Of a stretch of DNA of 62,464 nt, positions 8,249-16,365 are shown piece after piece (position 1 is the stretch's first letter; each line of letters starts with the position of its first letter). The notes below the pieces were generated by a model. The model did not search any database. It was given only the letters and a program-made list of their open reading frames with translations, and was not told the origin of the DNA. A program made the position numbers and the translations under genes. The stretch comes from Cenarchaeum sp. (lineage in GTDB: Archaea > Thermoproteota > Nitrososphaeria > Nitrososphaerales > Nitrosopumilaceae). The stretch spans positions 1 through 62,464 of the forward strand of contig JAHRAJ010000045.1 in assembly GCA_020027365.1 (NCBI GenBank). The letters run 5' to 3'.

Positions 8249-9942
8249 TGATGGGCGGATCGGGCTTGTCCCATGACGGCGCGGTGGGGGGGACGGCGCC
8301 TGCAGAGCCTGGAGTCGATGCGCTGATCGAGATTGCGACGTTTCTGTCAAGGCGCTGGTCTGGGCTGCCCGGCGTGTCCGTGGACATGGCGGTCGTGGGG
8401 GGTGACGGGAGGGGACGGAGGGCCGGGACGCACCTGGCCGAGAGGAGGATAACGCTGCTGCCGCCCGGAGGATACCGCGGCGGGGGGCTTGAGAGGTACC
8501 GGCAGTTTAGGACGGCGCTGTGGTACGAGTCGATGCGCCTTGCCCACTGCACAAAGATCCTCAGCAGTGACCACGCCTTTGGATTTATTCTCAACACGGT
8601 CGAGACCAGGAGGGTCGAGGGACTCGGCAGGAGGGTTTGGAGGGGGATGGACGACGAGATCATGTTCAGCTATGCATATGCGCTGGGGTATAGGCCGCCC
8701 ATGCATTCGCTGTACGGCAGGGCGAGAATCGTAGAGGCCTTTTACCAGGAGTTTATGTTCGGAGGGATCAAGGGCGAGATTCATGCAGGCAGCCTCGCGC
8801 GAGTCAAAAAGGCGGCGGCGCTTGCAGGGAGGATTGTTCAAGAGTCGCTTGACGGCGGCGTAGGCCGGCCTCCGGCGCGTGGCACCGGGTGGATCGAGGG
8901 ACGCATCTCCGAGATTATCAGAATTTTGGACATAGACCCGTTGCTTACCGTTCCTGCCGCGTCACTGCCGTGGGCCAAGCTGCGGCGCGAAGGGATGGCC
9001 CTGAACAAAGAGGAGGTTGCACGCGCGCTTGGCGGCATGGCCAAGGATCGCGGCGGGGATTTTGACACGTCGGATCCCGCATCGGTGATCAGCGGGGGTG
9101 ATGTGGCCGACGAGTATGCCGCGGCGGTGGCAGAAGACCGGAAAAACGAGAATGCGGTGGCGGTAACGGATGGGACCGACGGGACCGACGGGACCGACGG
9201 GACGCGGATTGGCGGGATCAGGGTGCCAGACACCGGCGGGGCGGATGTATCGGGGATTTACGACCATGACCTTATCGGGAGGCTCAAGATGCGGTTTAGG
9301 GACTGGAGATCGGGCTGGGGCGAGCAGTATGCAGAGGCCGGCGACGAGTTTGATGCAGAGGCCCATCTGGACGGGACGGCCCCGTTTATATCCGATGCAA
9401 GAAAAAGCGTCAAGACCAGAATTGCAATCCTGCTGGATCACTCTTCTAGCATACATTCTGTGCAGACCGAGTACAAAAAGGCGACGCTGGGTCTGTGCGA
9501 GGTCTTGTCGTATCTGGGGGTGGGCTTTTCGGTGTATGCGTTTAGTACGCATGACAGGTCGGTGGTATGCTGGATGATAAAGTCGGAAAACTCGCGGTGG
9601 AACCGCGTGTCGGCAAGGAGGCTGGCGCAGGTGGCGGCAAACGGTTCCACCCCGCTGGCAGACGTGTACGACAGGATGCTGCCGGCGGTACAGGCCGGAC
9701 GTCCGGACATCCTCCTGACGCTCACCGACGGCGAGCCGTCGGATCCAGGCGCCGTGCGCGAGCGGATAAGGGTGATGAGGGCGGCAGGAACCAGAATGGT
9801 GGCGCTGGGTCTTGGCATGGGCACGGTGAGGGCCACGGCAATAGCCGGCAACCTCAGGACGCTGGGATACGAGTGGGTGCTGGCGGTGGGCAGGCTGGAG
9901 GACATTCCAAGCCGGGTGGTCGGGATGCTCCAGAGGGACTGA
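8245..9942 (+). CDS. VWA-domain protein, CobT/NorD/CbbO-like partner of MoxR ATPase
   Basis: A 565-residue soluble protein with a C-terminal von Willebrand A domain. The MIDAS metal site is DHSSS at residues 398-402, with GSTPLADVYD supplying the threonine and LTDGEPSD (near 493-500) the distal aspartate. The N-terminal 370 residues are mostly helical and resemble the NorD/CobT helper domain. A GTD tetrapeptide-like repeat (about 310-319) lies in a linker. The ATG at 8245 overlaps the ATPase stop as ATGA; further ATGs follow at 8248 and 8251. By family analogy it links the ATPase to a metalloenzyme client. The client is unknown. Confidence 0.85.
   Translation: MMMGGSGLSHDGAVGGTAPAEPGVDALIEIATFLSRRWSGLPGVSVDMAVVGGDGRGRRAGTHLAERRITLLPPGGYRGGGLERYRQFRTALWYESMRLAHCTKILSSDHAFGFILNTVETRRVEGLGRRVWRGMDDEIMFSYAYALGYRPPMHSLYGRARIVEAFYQEFMFGGIKGEIHAGSLARVKKAAALAGRIVQESLDGGVGRPPARGTGWIEGRISEIIRILDIDPLLTVPAASLPWAKLRREGMALNKEEVARALGGMAKDRGGDFDTSDPASVISGGDVADEYAAAVAEDRKNENAVAVTDGTDGTDGTDGTRIGGIRVPDTGGADVSGIYDHDLIGRLKMRFRDWRSGWGEQYAEAGDEFDAEAHLDGTAPFISDARKSVKTRIAILLDHSSSIHSVQTEYKKATLGLCEVLSYLGVGFSVYAFSTHDRSVVCWMIKSENSRWNRVSARRLAQVAANGSTPLADVYDRMLPAVQAGRPDILLTLTDGEPSDPGAVRERIRVMRAAGTRMVALGLGMGTVRATAIAGNLRTLGYEWVLAVGRLEDIPSRVVGMLQRD
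9172..9201 (+). repeat. Tandem 9-base repeat within the VWA gene
   Basis: Three copies of gggaccgac encode a Gly-Thr-Asp repeat in the linker before the VWA domain; a likely site of length variation. Confidence 0.8.
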
Positions 9943-10046
9943 AAAAAAGAGCGTTTGCGGCGGCGGCGGCGGCGGCAGGATCGGCGTGGAATCCGTGCGT
10001 CAGGATTGCAGGCCGGCATAGACGCACCTATGACATACGAAAATTC

Positions 10047-10054
10047 TAAATTAT
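10047..10054 (+). promoter_or_regulatory. TATA element for the PLP enzyme gene
   Basis: taaattat centred about 24 bases before the ATG at 10074. Confidence 0.55.
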
Positions 10055-10073
10055 ACATGAATTCAGGCACACC

Positions 10074-11648
10074 ATGAATGAACGTCCAGACGGCGCGGAT
10101 GCGGAGCTGTTGGAACGCTTTGAGCGCGACATACTGAGCAAGGTGCCACACTGGGAAGAGGGCAGGATATCCGGAGCCACGCCGCTCACAGACCTGACCG
10201 AGGATCTCGCAGAGTGTGCAAAAAGCGTCTTTAAGACGGATTTGGAGGGGGCCGGCCTGAGGAGGGTGTACGGCAAGTTTGACTCTGTGTTGCCCGGCGG
10301 CTCGATCAAGACCAGGGCGGCGGTACACATAATCCACGACGCGATAAAGTCGGGCAAGCTAAGGAGCGGTCAGACCGTGATAGAGGCCACGTCGGGAAAC
10401 TTTGGGATCGCGCTGGGCATGCTCGCCGGTTTGGGTGTCACGGTCATCGCGCTGGTGTCTAGGAGGTTGCAAGAGGGCGTCTTCAAGGAGCTGCGGGACG
10501 GCGGGATCAAGGTCATGGATCTGGACATGGACATCTGCCCGGCGCCGGGCATGGAGAACAAGGCCGACGAGCTGGCCGCAAAGGCGGCTGCGGCAAACAT
10601 CCGCTCGCAGCTGTCGGACATGGGCTTTGACCAGGCGGTGTTTGACGCCAACCTGCCCGAGATCGAGGCGTTGCTTGCAAAGCAGGACATAATCAACCTG
10701 GCAGGCTTTCTGGCAGGCATATACGGCATGTTCTGCACGGCACAGTATGACAACATGCTCAACGTAGAGGTGCACAAAAATGTGACCGCCCCGGAGATTG
10801 ACCAGCAGATCCGCGAGGCCGGCGGCGGTGAAGAGGGGAAAAAGGACTCGGCGGAACCATACCAGCTGGTATGCGCGTTTGGCACAGGCGGCACATCCGG
10901 AGGCCTGAGCAGGTACATGTCTGAAAAATACGAGAAAAGGCCGGTCCACGTGGTGTTTCCCGCCGCAGGGCAGGATGTGGCCGGGATTAGGACCATGGCA
11001 AAGGCCGACGGCCTGTGCCTGTACGACCCGTCAGCATATGCCGCGCAGCACGAGATCGATTATGAAAAGGCAAAGTATCTCCTAAAGTTCTTTGTCCAAA
11101 GGGGCCACGACATTGGCGAGAGCACGGCGCTGGCCCTGTACGCAGTCATGGAGATGGCCGCGCAGGGCAAGGCATCAAGGTTTGTAGTCATGGTTGCAGA
11201 CGGAATCGCAAAGTACAAAAAGAATCTAGAGAGGGTATCGCTGGACAGGATGGATGTGCCAATAGGTATTGAGCTTGCAGATGCGGCGGCAAGCGCCGGC
11301 GAGTACGACAGGGTGGTATGGGTGCATGCCCAGTACACGCCAAAGGAGGAGGGGCTTGAAATCATCGCAAGGTCGCTTGGTGTTGACCGCTCAAAGATTG
11401 CGGTTCCCAAGGCGGGATCGGTCGGCCAGATGCTGTCTACCGGACAAGTCCCCGATGACATTACCGACGAGCTAAAAGGCGGCGGCAAGACCCTGTTGAT
11501 ATGCATGGCGGGAAACACATCCATGATGGCCGCACAGGTTTTGGCAGGCAAGGGGGTCAGCGTCCAGAGCCTCAACGGCGGGATTACCGGCCTGCCCGAA
11601 GGAAGGATGAAAAACCCCCAAGAATACATCAAGGCGGCAAGCGAATAG
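10074..11648 (+). CDS. PLP-dependent cysteine synthase-like enzyme fused to a rhodanese-like domain
   Basis: A 524-residue two-domain protein. The first about 390 residues are a fold-type II PLP enzyme of the cysteine synthase/threonine dehydratase group: the likely Schiff-base lysine is K79 in PGGSIKTRAAV, the substrate loop is EATSGNFGIAL at 104-114, and FGTGGTSGGLSRYM binds the cofactor phosphate. The C-terminal part ends in a rhodanese-like module with C477 in LLICMAGNTSMMAAQ and LNGGITGLPEG; a Thr occupies the usual Arg position of the CxxGxR loop. The combination suggests sulfur-transfer chemistry, but the substrate is unknown. Its stop overlaps the GTG of the next gene. Confidence 0.85.
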   Translation: MNERPDGADAELLERFERDILSKVPHWEEGRISGATPLTDLTEDLAECAKSVFKTDLEGAGLRRVYGKFDSVLPGGSIKTRAAVHIIHDAIKSGKLRSGQTVIEATSGNFGIALGMLAGLGVTVIALVSRRLQEGVFKELRDGGIKVMDLDMDICPAPGMENKADELAAKAAAANIRSQLSDMGFDQAVFDANLPEIEALLAKQDIINLAGFLAGIYGMFCTAQYDNMLNVEVHKNVTAPEIDQQIREAGGGEEGKKDSAEPYQLVCAFGTGGTSGGLSRYMSEKYEKRPVHVVFPAAGQDVAGIRTMAKADGLCLYDPSAYAAQHEIDYEKAKYLLKFFVQRGHDIGESTALALYAVMEMAAQGKASRFVVMVADGIAKYKKNLERVSLDRMDVPIGIELADAAASAGEYDRVVWVHAQYTPKEEGLEIIARSLGVDRSKIAVPKAGSVGQMLSTGQVPDDITDELKGGGKTLLICMAGNTSMMAAQVLAGKGVSVQSLNGGITGLPEGRMKNPQEYIKAASE

Positions 11649-12154
11649 TGAAGTGCCTGTCGCTGGCGCAGCCGTTTGCCGATCTGGTCGTCTCTGGCAA
11701 AAAGAGGGTGGAATTAAGGAGTTGGAATACAAGGTTTCGGGGCGAGTTTTTGGTACACGCGGCGCAAAGGGTGCGAAGGAATGATGTGCGGCGGCTCGGG
11801 ATGGACGGCGCGGCGGTGACAGGGGCGGTCATAGGCAGGGCAGAGGTGATCGGGGTCAAGGAGTACAGTACGGAAAAAGAGCTGCGTGGTGACGACCGGC
11901 TTCATTTTTCGGCGGCGCGTCTGGACGAGCTTGTGGGCAAAAGAAAAGGCGGCGGTGATGGCGGCAAAAGGTGCGTGTACGGGTTTATGCTAGACAAGGC
12001 AAGGAGGTTTAGGCTTCCGGCACCATACAAGGGCAGGCTGAAATTTTTTGATGCGGACATACGCGAGGATGCAGAGTATTTGCCAAGCGATGACGCCATC
12101 AAGGCGGAGATTATGGACGAGGAGTGCAGATACCAGTGGATAAACCACCACTAG
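11648..12154 (+). CDS. ASCH-domain (PUA-like) protein
   Basis: A 168-residue protein starting at a GTG whose first base is the last base of the upstream stop (TAGTG), so the two are coupled. The N-terminus KCLSLAQPFADLVVSGKKRVELRSW and the GEFLVHAAQ strand are the ASCH fold signature; KRCVYGFMLDKARRF and PAPYKGRLKFFD complete the barrel. ASCH proteins bind RNA or modified nucleosides, and some are ribonucleases or amidohydrolases. A Gly-rich insertion (KRKGGGDGGK) sits in a loop. Coupling to a sulfur/PLP enzyme hints at a role in tRNA or nucleoside thiolation, which is inference only. Confidence 0.75.
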   Translation: MKCLSLAQPFADLVVSGKKRVELRSWNTRFRGEFLVHAAQRVRRNDVRRLGMDGAAVTGAVIGRAEVIGVKEYSTEKELRGDDRLHFSAARLDELVGKRKGGGDGGKRCVYGFMLDKARRFRLPAPYKGRLKFFDADIREDAEYLPSDDAIKAEIMDEECRYQWINHH

Positions 12155-12168
12155 ATGCGGCGGCGGCG

Positions 12169-12993
12169 TCAGGTCTCAAAGGCAAAGCTTGCGTCACCCG
12201 CGTTTTGCCCATCATGCATCATCACAAGACTGTATTCCCCCGACGAGTCCCATCCGGGTCCGCCCGCAATCAGGAGCGTCGAAAACATGCCGTCGGGCCT
12301 CATCGCAACGTCCTCGGTCCACACCACCGTGCCGTCCGGGTTTTCGATGAACAGTGTGACAATCCCCCGCCCACCATCCGACGGGTCGTCCAGCATGCCT
12401 GCAACAGATATGATGCCCCCCGCAGAATAGGATTCCTCGTCAACGGAGATTGGCAGTGACGCGTCCCATGATGTGGTCGTGGACGTTCCAGACCAAGGGT
12501 CAGACCCGTCTGATCCGTACATCATGGTGTATGCACCCGCCGCCGCCGCCGCGGCCACAACCGTGGCCAGCACTGCCGCGATGAGAATCTTGGTTTTCCC
12601 ACGGTTTGCCGCCCTCCTGCCTTTGAGCGCCACGGGTGCCACCATTGATTTAGACGGCGTGACGCTCGCCGCCCCATACCCGGATGATCTGTCCGACGGT
12701 GATGATCCAGGCCGGTAGGCAGGAGACGGGTTTGTAGCCACGGCGGCGGGTTGCCTGCCGTTGTTCACAGCCCACGAGGGGGGTGACGATGGTGACGAGA
12801 CGCGCGGACTTGAGCGCGGTGCCGGATCCCGCCTCTCGAGAAACTCGGCCCGGAGCTTGGCGACATAATTGCGCTCGTATACCGATATGGCCTCGTTGTT
12901 CTGGGCAGCGCGTCTTATCTGTTCCAAGATGTGCTTGTCCCCCTTTTCCTTTAGAAGCAACGTCTTTACATCGTCCAAGATGGTGTCTGGCAT
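12169..12993 (-). CDS. Membrane-anchored protein with extracellular beta domain
   Basis: About 274 residues, family unknown. The N-terminal 55 residues are charged and helical (DTILDDVKTLLLKEKGDK, EQIRRAAQNNEAISVYERNYVAKLRAEFLERR), followed by a Pro/Ser-rich linker of about 70, one transmembrane helix (ILIAAVLATVVAAAAAAGAY), and an outer domain of about 100 residues with Ig-like beta strands (GGIISVAGMLDDP, IVTLFIENPDGTVVW, GEYSLVMMHDGQ). Topology is cytosol-in, beta domain out. Start choice lies between 12993 and 13002; a TATA-like ttattaag at 13016-13023 is closest to 12993. It is convergent with the ASCH gene. Confidence 0.7.
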   Translation of the reverse strand: MPDTILDDVKTLLLKEKGDKHILEQIRRAAQNNEAISVYERNYVAKLRAEFLERRDPAPRSSPRVSSPSSPPSWAVNNGRQPAAVATNPSPAYRPGSSPSDRSSGYGAASVTPSKSMVAPVALKGRRAANRGKTKILIAAVLATVVAAAAAAGAYTMMYGSDGSDPWSGTSTTTSWDASLPISVDEESYSAGGIISVAGMLDDPSDGGRGIVTLFIENPDGTVVWTEDVAMRPDGMFSTLLIAGGPGWDSSGEYSLVMMHDGQNAGDASFAFET

Positions 12994-13129
12994 GGTCTGC
13001 ATGGTACGGACTGACTTAATAACCAATCCCCGGCCGCAGGGTCGGACGGACTAGTTCGGCCCCGACATGTCAAAAGGTGCCGTGAACAACATACAGGCGC
13101 AGACGTCGGATGCCATGGCAGACATCATC

Positions 13130-13147
13130 GCATGCTGGCCAGCATGC
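13130..13147. repeat. 18-base perfect palindrome
   Basis: gcatgctgg followed directly by ccagcatgc, a perfect dyad with no spacer, downstream of the coiled-coil/PIN gene. A second imperfect stem (cccgg/ccggg, 13154-13172) and a short T run follow. It could be a protein-binding site or part of a transcript-end hairpin. Confidence 0.7.
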
Positions 13148-13174
13148 AGGTGACCCGGTCTGAAGGCCGGGCGG

Positions 13175-15784
13175 TCAGGTTTTTGCAGGCTGGCTGTTTG
13201 CCACCCCTTCAAATCTAGAGCAGATGTTGTACGATGATGCATCACGCGGGTTTTCGAGTCCGGCATTATCCATGCAGCTCCACACAAGATCATGATCCTG
13301 TGTGATAAGCACCATATCGTCGCGCGTGCAGTGCATATACAGGAGAAGGCAGTCAGGCTCGGACAGTATCCTGTCTGCCATGCCCTGAGACGTGTACTGG
13401 ATGGACTCGTATGTAAGCTTGCGGAATCTGTGCCTTTTGAAAAACACGTTTAGGTTGTGTTTGAATCGGCCCCGATAGTTTGCGCACAGTGCCATGAGCT
13501 TTTCCCGCCGCCGATCAGAGTCGGGCCTGTAGTAATCCCCGCCGTTCTGTATGTAAACAGACAGCCGGTTTACGTCCAGATCGTATATTTTTCTGGCATT
13601 GTCCAGATCGGCCTGCTTGTCTCTCTCTCTTGCAATCTCCACACAGCCCACGTCAAACTGGTCGTAAAGCCAGTCCTCCAGATCCACCCTGTCCATGTCC
13701 AGTATGGGGGAGGACTCGCGTATTATCGTGTTTGTTATGATCAGTTTTGCCTTCATCTCCTCAAGGTACTTGTGTATGTGCTTGTGTATGTGCTTTTGAT
13801 ACATGTTCACCGTCGGCGGGTTGATCTCCCAGTACATGGAGATTATCGTGCTAGAGTCCAGCAGCAGGTTGGGGCCAGAACCGCCGCCATTTATGGCGGT
13901 GCCGTTACCGCCCATGTTGCCGATCATCTGGGTCAGGTTTCCGTCAGGCATGCTCATCATTCTGACAGAGCTGACCGCCTTGGCGTATTGTCGCGGCACC
14001 TTGCACAGCTGATCATTTCCGCTTGGCGACACCCCCCGCACAAGCATTTCCCACTTGGTATGAATCTCGTTGAGTGCGTCGGTTTCATTGCCAAGCTGGA
14101 CGCGTAGCGTCTTGAGATTGGCGCGTACGGCCCTCAGCGGCGTGCGCAGTTTTGCCAGCCGCGTGTGAAGCACCACCAACCTGGTGTGTAGCGCTCTCGC
14201 GGCATCGTCGGGTATGTCTATGACGGTCACGTTGCGCAGCGCCTCCAGCCCATCCTTCAGCACCTCGATGGATAGCGGCAGATCCGTGGAGACCGGAGGG
14301 ACGTCCTTTACATGATCGGGGCCCGACATTGCAAGGCCCTTTTGATCGTTCATTCCATCCACATCGTTATACAACACAAGCATCTCAAGGCACTCTACAA
14401 AGGATCCCAGCATCTCAAGGCTATCGTTGTACACCCGCATCATGCGTACCTTTGTAGACGTGGCGCCTCCGGAGGCGGTGGCGCCTCCGCGCGCTGCTGT
14501 TTTGGCATTCCAGGAATGTGACGATGCATCCCTGATGACGGAGCACAGTGTTTTGGTATCGGCGGGCGTAATCCCCATGGCGTCTTTGAGAACGATCCCG
14601 GTGCGCGTCGAGGCCAGGTATTCACACGTCTGCTCCATCCGCCTGGCAAGGCTGTTTACATCGTTCTTTAGGCATTCAAGATTTTCCAGCATCGTGATCC
14701 ACTTTATGGTACGCTTCTTGAGATCAACAAGCCTGTTACGCCGTCCCTCGAGCAGCCTGTGTCTGGCATTCAAATCCTCGGCACCGTCCTTTCTCCCCCC
14801 CGATCTTGTTCCCGACACAGGCATGATCGACGTTGGTGTGGGTGTCGATGCGGGTGCGGGCGATGCCACGGCCGCATCGCCCCCCCGAATCCCCTCCAAA
14901 TCGCCAACCAAATCGGCACGTTTTCCGCCAAGCTGGCGACATCGCTCAAAGCGATCGTCCAGATCAGCCTCGAGTGCGGTGCACTCTTTCTTTATCTGGG
15001 CGCACTGCCGCTGCATCTGCCTGCGCCTTGCCTCGATGTCACCTATTGCGGATTCCGCGCTATCGATCAGATCCAAGAGGCTGTTGTGTCGCCTCATCAG
15101 CTGGTCATGCCTCTTGTTCACTGCACCGATGCTCGTTTCATCGCCGCGTGGCGGCACGTCTGCGACCAGCCTCCGCCTCCGTGCAAGATCCGTGCAGTCA
15201 CCGCCCAGCCTCGCGCACTCTGACATCAGCCTGTCAAGCTTTGCGTCGAGCTTGTCCAGATCGGCCGCCAGTCCGTTGGATTTGTTGACCAGGCCGGTAC
15301 GCTTCCTGTTCAGCGTCCGGGTCCCGTCCTGGACGGTGCCCAGCAGTTTTTTCATCAGCTTGTTCCTGTGTATAAGCTCGTTTTGCCGCTTTTTTGGATC
15401 ATGCGACTCGGGTTCGGCAGAGTGTGTTTTTGCCTTTTTGGCAAAATCCGCCGGATCGCCCCCCATCCTCTCAAATTCGGCGAGCTTTGCGTCCAAGCTC
15501 AGACGGATCTTGTCATACTCGTACACAAGCTCGGACAGCTTGTCCTCGCGGCCGGACGCCTTTTTCTCCAGGCTTTTGGCCCGCATGATCTGCTTTTTTG
15601 CATATCTGTTGCACTCGCGAAGCGTCGCGCCCGAAAACCCCGTCAGCAGCGGGATCTCGTCCAGCCTGATCAGCTTTGCAACGTCCTTGGCCGCCATGCC
15701 CGGGTTGGCCCCGAGCAGGCCTGCCACATGATCATCAAGGTGCTCGCGCACAGCCGTATCCAGCACGACATGGACTGCCCGCAT
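13175..15784 (-). CDS. Large coiled-coil protein with C-terminal PIN-like nuclease domain
   Basis: An 869-residue protein with no family I recognise over its full length. Residues 1-60 form a small globular start (VLDTAVREHLDDHVAGLL). About 65-620 is rich in heptad-like helices with many Lys/Glu/Arg/Leu, repeated SLEKKAS and DKLDAKLDRLMSE-type segments, and a Ser/Pro linker near 300-330. The last 230 residues look like a PIN nuclease: LLLDSSTIIS with D643, ITNTIIRE with E690, PDCLLLYMHC with D811, and VLITQDHDL with D830/D832. It stands alone on the minus strand, flanked by gene-poor sequence and a perfect palindrome downstream. Function unknown; a regulated RNase or defence effector is possible. 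Confidence 0.8.
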   Translation of the reverse strand: MRAVHVVLDTAVREHLDDHVAGLLGANPGMAAKDVAKLIRLDEIPLLTGFSGATLRECNRYAKKQIMRAKSLEKKASGREDKLSELVYEYDKIRLSLDAKLAEFERMGGDPADFAKKAKTHSAEPESHDPKKRQNELIHRNKLMKKLLGTVQDGTRTLNRKRTGLVNKSNGLAADLDKLDAKLDRLMSECARLGGDCTDLARRRRLVADVPPRGDETSIGAVNKRHDQLMRRHNSLLDLIDSAESAIGDIEARRRQMQRQCAQIKKECTALEADLDDRFERCRQLGGKRADLVGDLEGIRGGDAAVASPAPASTPTPTSIMPVSGTRSGGRKDGAEDLNARHRLLEGRRNRLVDLKKRTIKWITMLENLECLKNDVNSLARRMEQTCEYLASTRTGIVLKDAMGITPADTKTLCSVIRDASSHSWNAKTAARGGATASGGATSTKVRMMRVYNDSLEMLGSFVECLEMLVLYNDVDGMNDQKGLAMSGPDHVKDVPPVSTDLPLSIEVLKDGLEALRNVTVIDIPDDAARALHTRLVVLHTRLAKLRTPLRAVRANLKTLRVQLGNETDALNEIHTKWEMLVRGVSPSGNDQLCKVPRQYAKAVSSVRMMSMPDGNLTQMIGNMGGNGTAINGGGSGPNLLLDSSTIISMYWEINPPTVNMYQKHIHKHIHKYLEEMKAKLIITNTIIRESSPILDMDRVDLEDWLYDQFDVGCVEIARERDKQADLDNARKIYDLDVNRLSVYIQNGGDYYRPDSDRRREKLMALCANYRGRFKHNLNVFFKRHRFRKLTYESIQYTSQGMADRILSEPDCLLLYMHCTRDDMVLITQDHDLVWSCMDNAGLENPRDASSYNICSRFEGVANSQPAKT
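13771..13794 (-). repeat. Tandem 12-base repeat inside the coiled-coil/PIN gene
   Basis: Two direct copies of cttgtgtatgtg encode the HIHKHIHK sequence shortly after the start of the PIN-like domain. Confidence 0.7.
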
Positions 15785-15871
15785 ACCATAATATTTCTAG
15801 CTGAGATCGTCCGCCCCATCAGGCAGGAACGGTGACGGCCGCACGTCACCGTCATCCCGGCCCACCCGCGC

Positions 15872-16045
15872 CTACCTGCGTATTCTCCGGGCCTGGATCA
15901 TGACGGTCCTCGTATAATCCATCGCCGTCGAGTCTGAGACGCCCATCTGCTTTGCGCGCATGTACAGCGCCCCCTGATAGGGGTGGTTGAGATAAAACCG
16001 GAGCAGGTGGTTGAGGCGGTGCGATCTTTTTTGGTCGTTGTTCAT
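15872..16045 (-). CDS. 57-residue basic microprotein
   Basis: A short reading frame with good codon bias starting MNNDQKRSHRLNHLLRFY and ending TVMIQARRIRR. The middle, LYMRAKQMGVSDSTAMDYTRTV, reads like a helix-turn-helix or the edge of a recombinase/regulator fold: two amphipathic helices around a GVS turn. Net charge is strongly positive. A T-rich TATA-like element (plus-strand ctaaaaag, about 16066-16073) lies about 24 bases upstream. It precedes the coiled-coil/PIN gene on the same strand by about 90 bases on the other side of its start, so it is not obviously cotranscribed with it. Function is unknown; a nucleic-acid-binding role is guessed from charge. Confidence 0.55.
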   Translation of the reverse strand: MNNDQKRSHRLNHLLRFYLNHPYQGALYMRAKQMGVSDSTAMDYTRTVMIQARRIRR

Positions 16046-16073
16046 GCAGTAACAAGGATCGTTGTGCTAAAAA

Positions 16074-16365
16074 GAGGCGGGTTATTATGACATACCCAAG
16101 GTGGCGCGACGATCGTGTGTTTTGCACACCTGCCACGCCAACCCACCGACAATACAGATGGCGGATCGGGGGGCGGGGGGCAAGGCTTGATGGCACCCGC
16201 CGCCCCACCCCCAGATCCTGAAAATCCAGGGCAAATGACGGCCGGCCGGTGCGGGGCGCCAATCAAACCGTCCAGAATGTAACAGAGGTGGCGGTGGCTA
16301 CGACGGCGGCGACAAGAGGAGGATCGGCGGGATGGCATGCATGTGCCCAGTCACCGTCATCCAGA
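16074..16365. other. Intergenic stretch, no gene seen
   Basis: GC-rich spacer between the 57-residue gene and the transaldolase stop. It contains G runs (16171-16190) and C runs (16200-16213) that could pair. No open frame with plausible codon use, RNA gene or repeat was recognised. Confidence 0.5.

Noticed and set aside
13067..13153. 28-codon plus-strand frame MSKGAVNNIQAQTSD...
   Set aside because: Too short, contains the palindrome, and no promoter or conservation can be judged.
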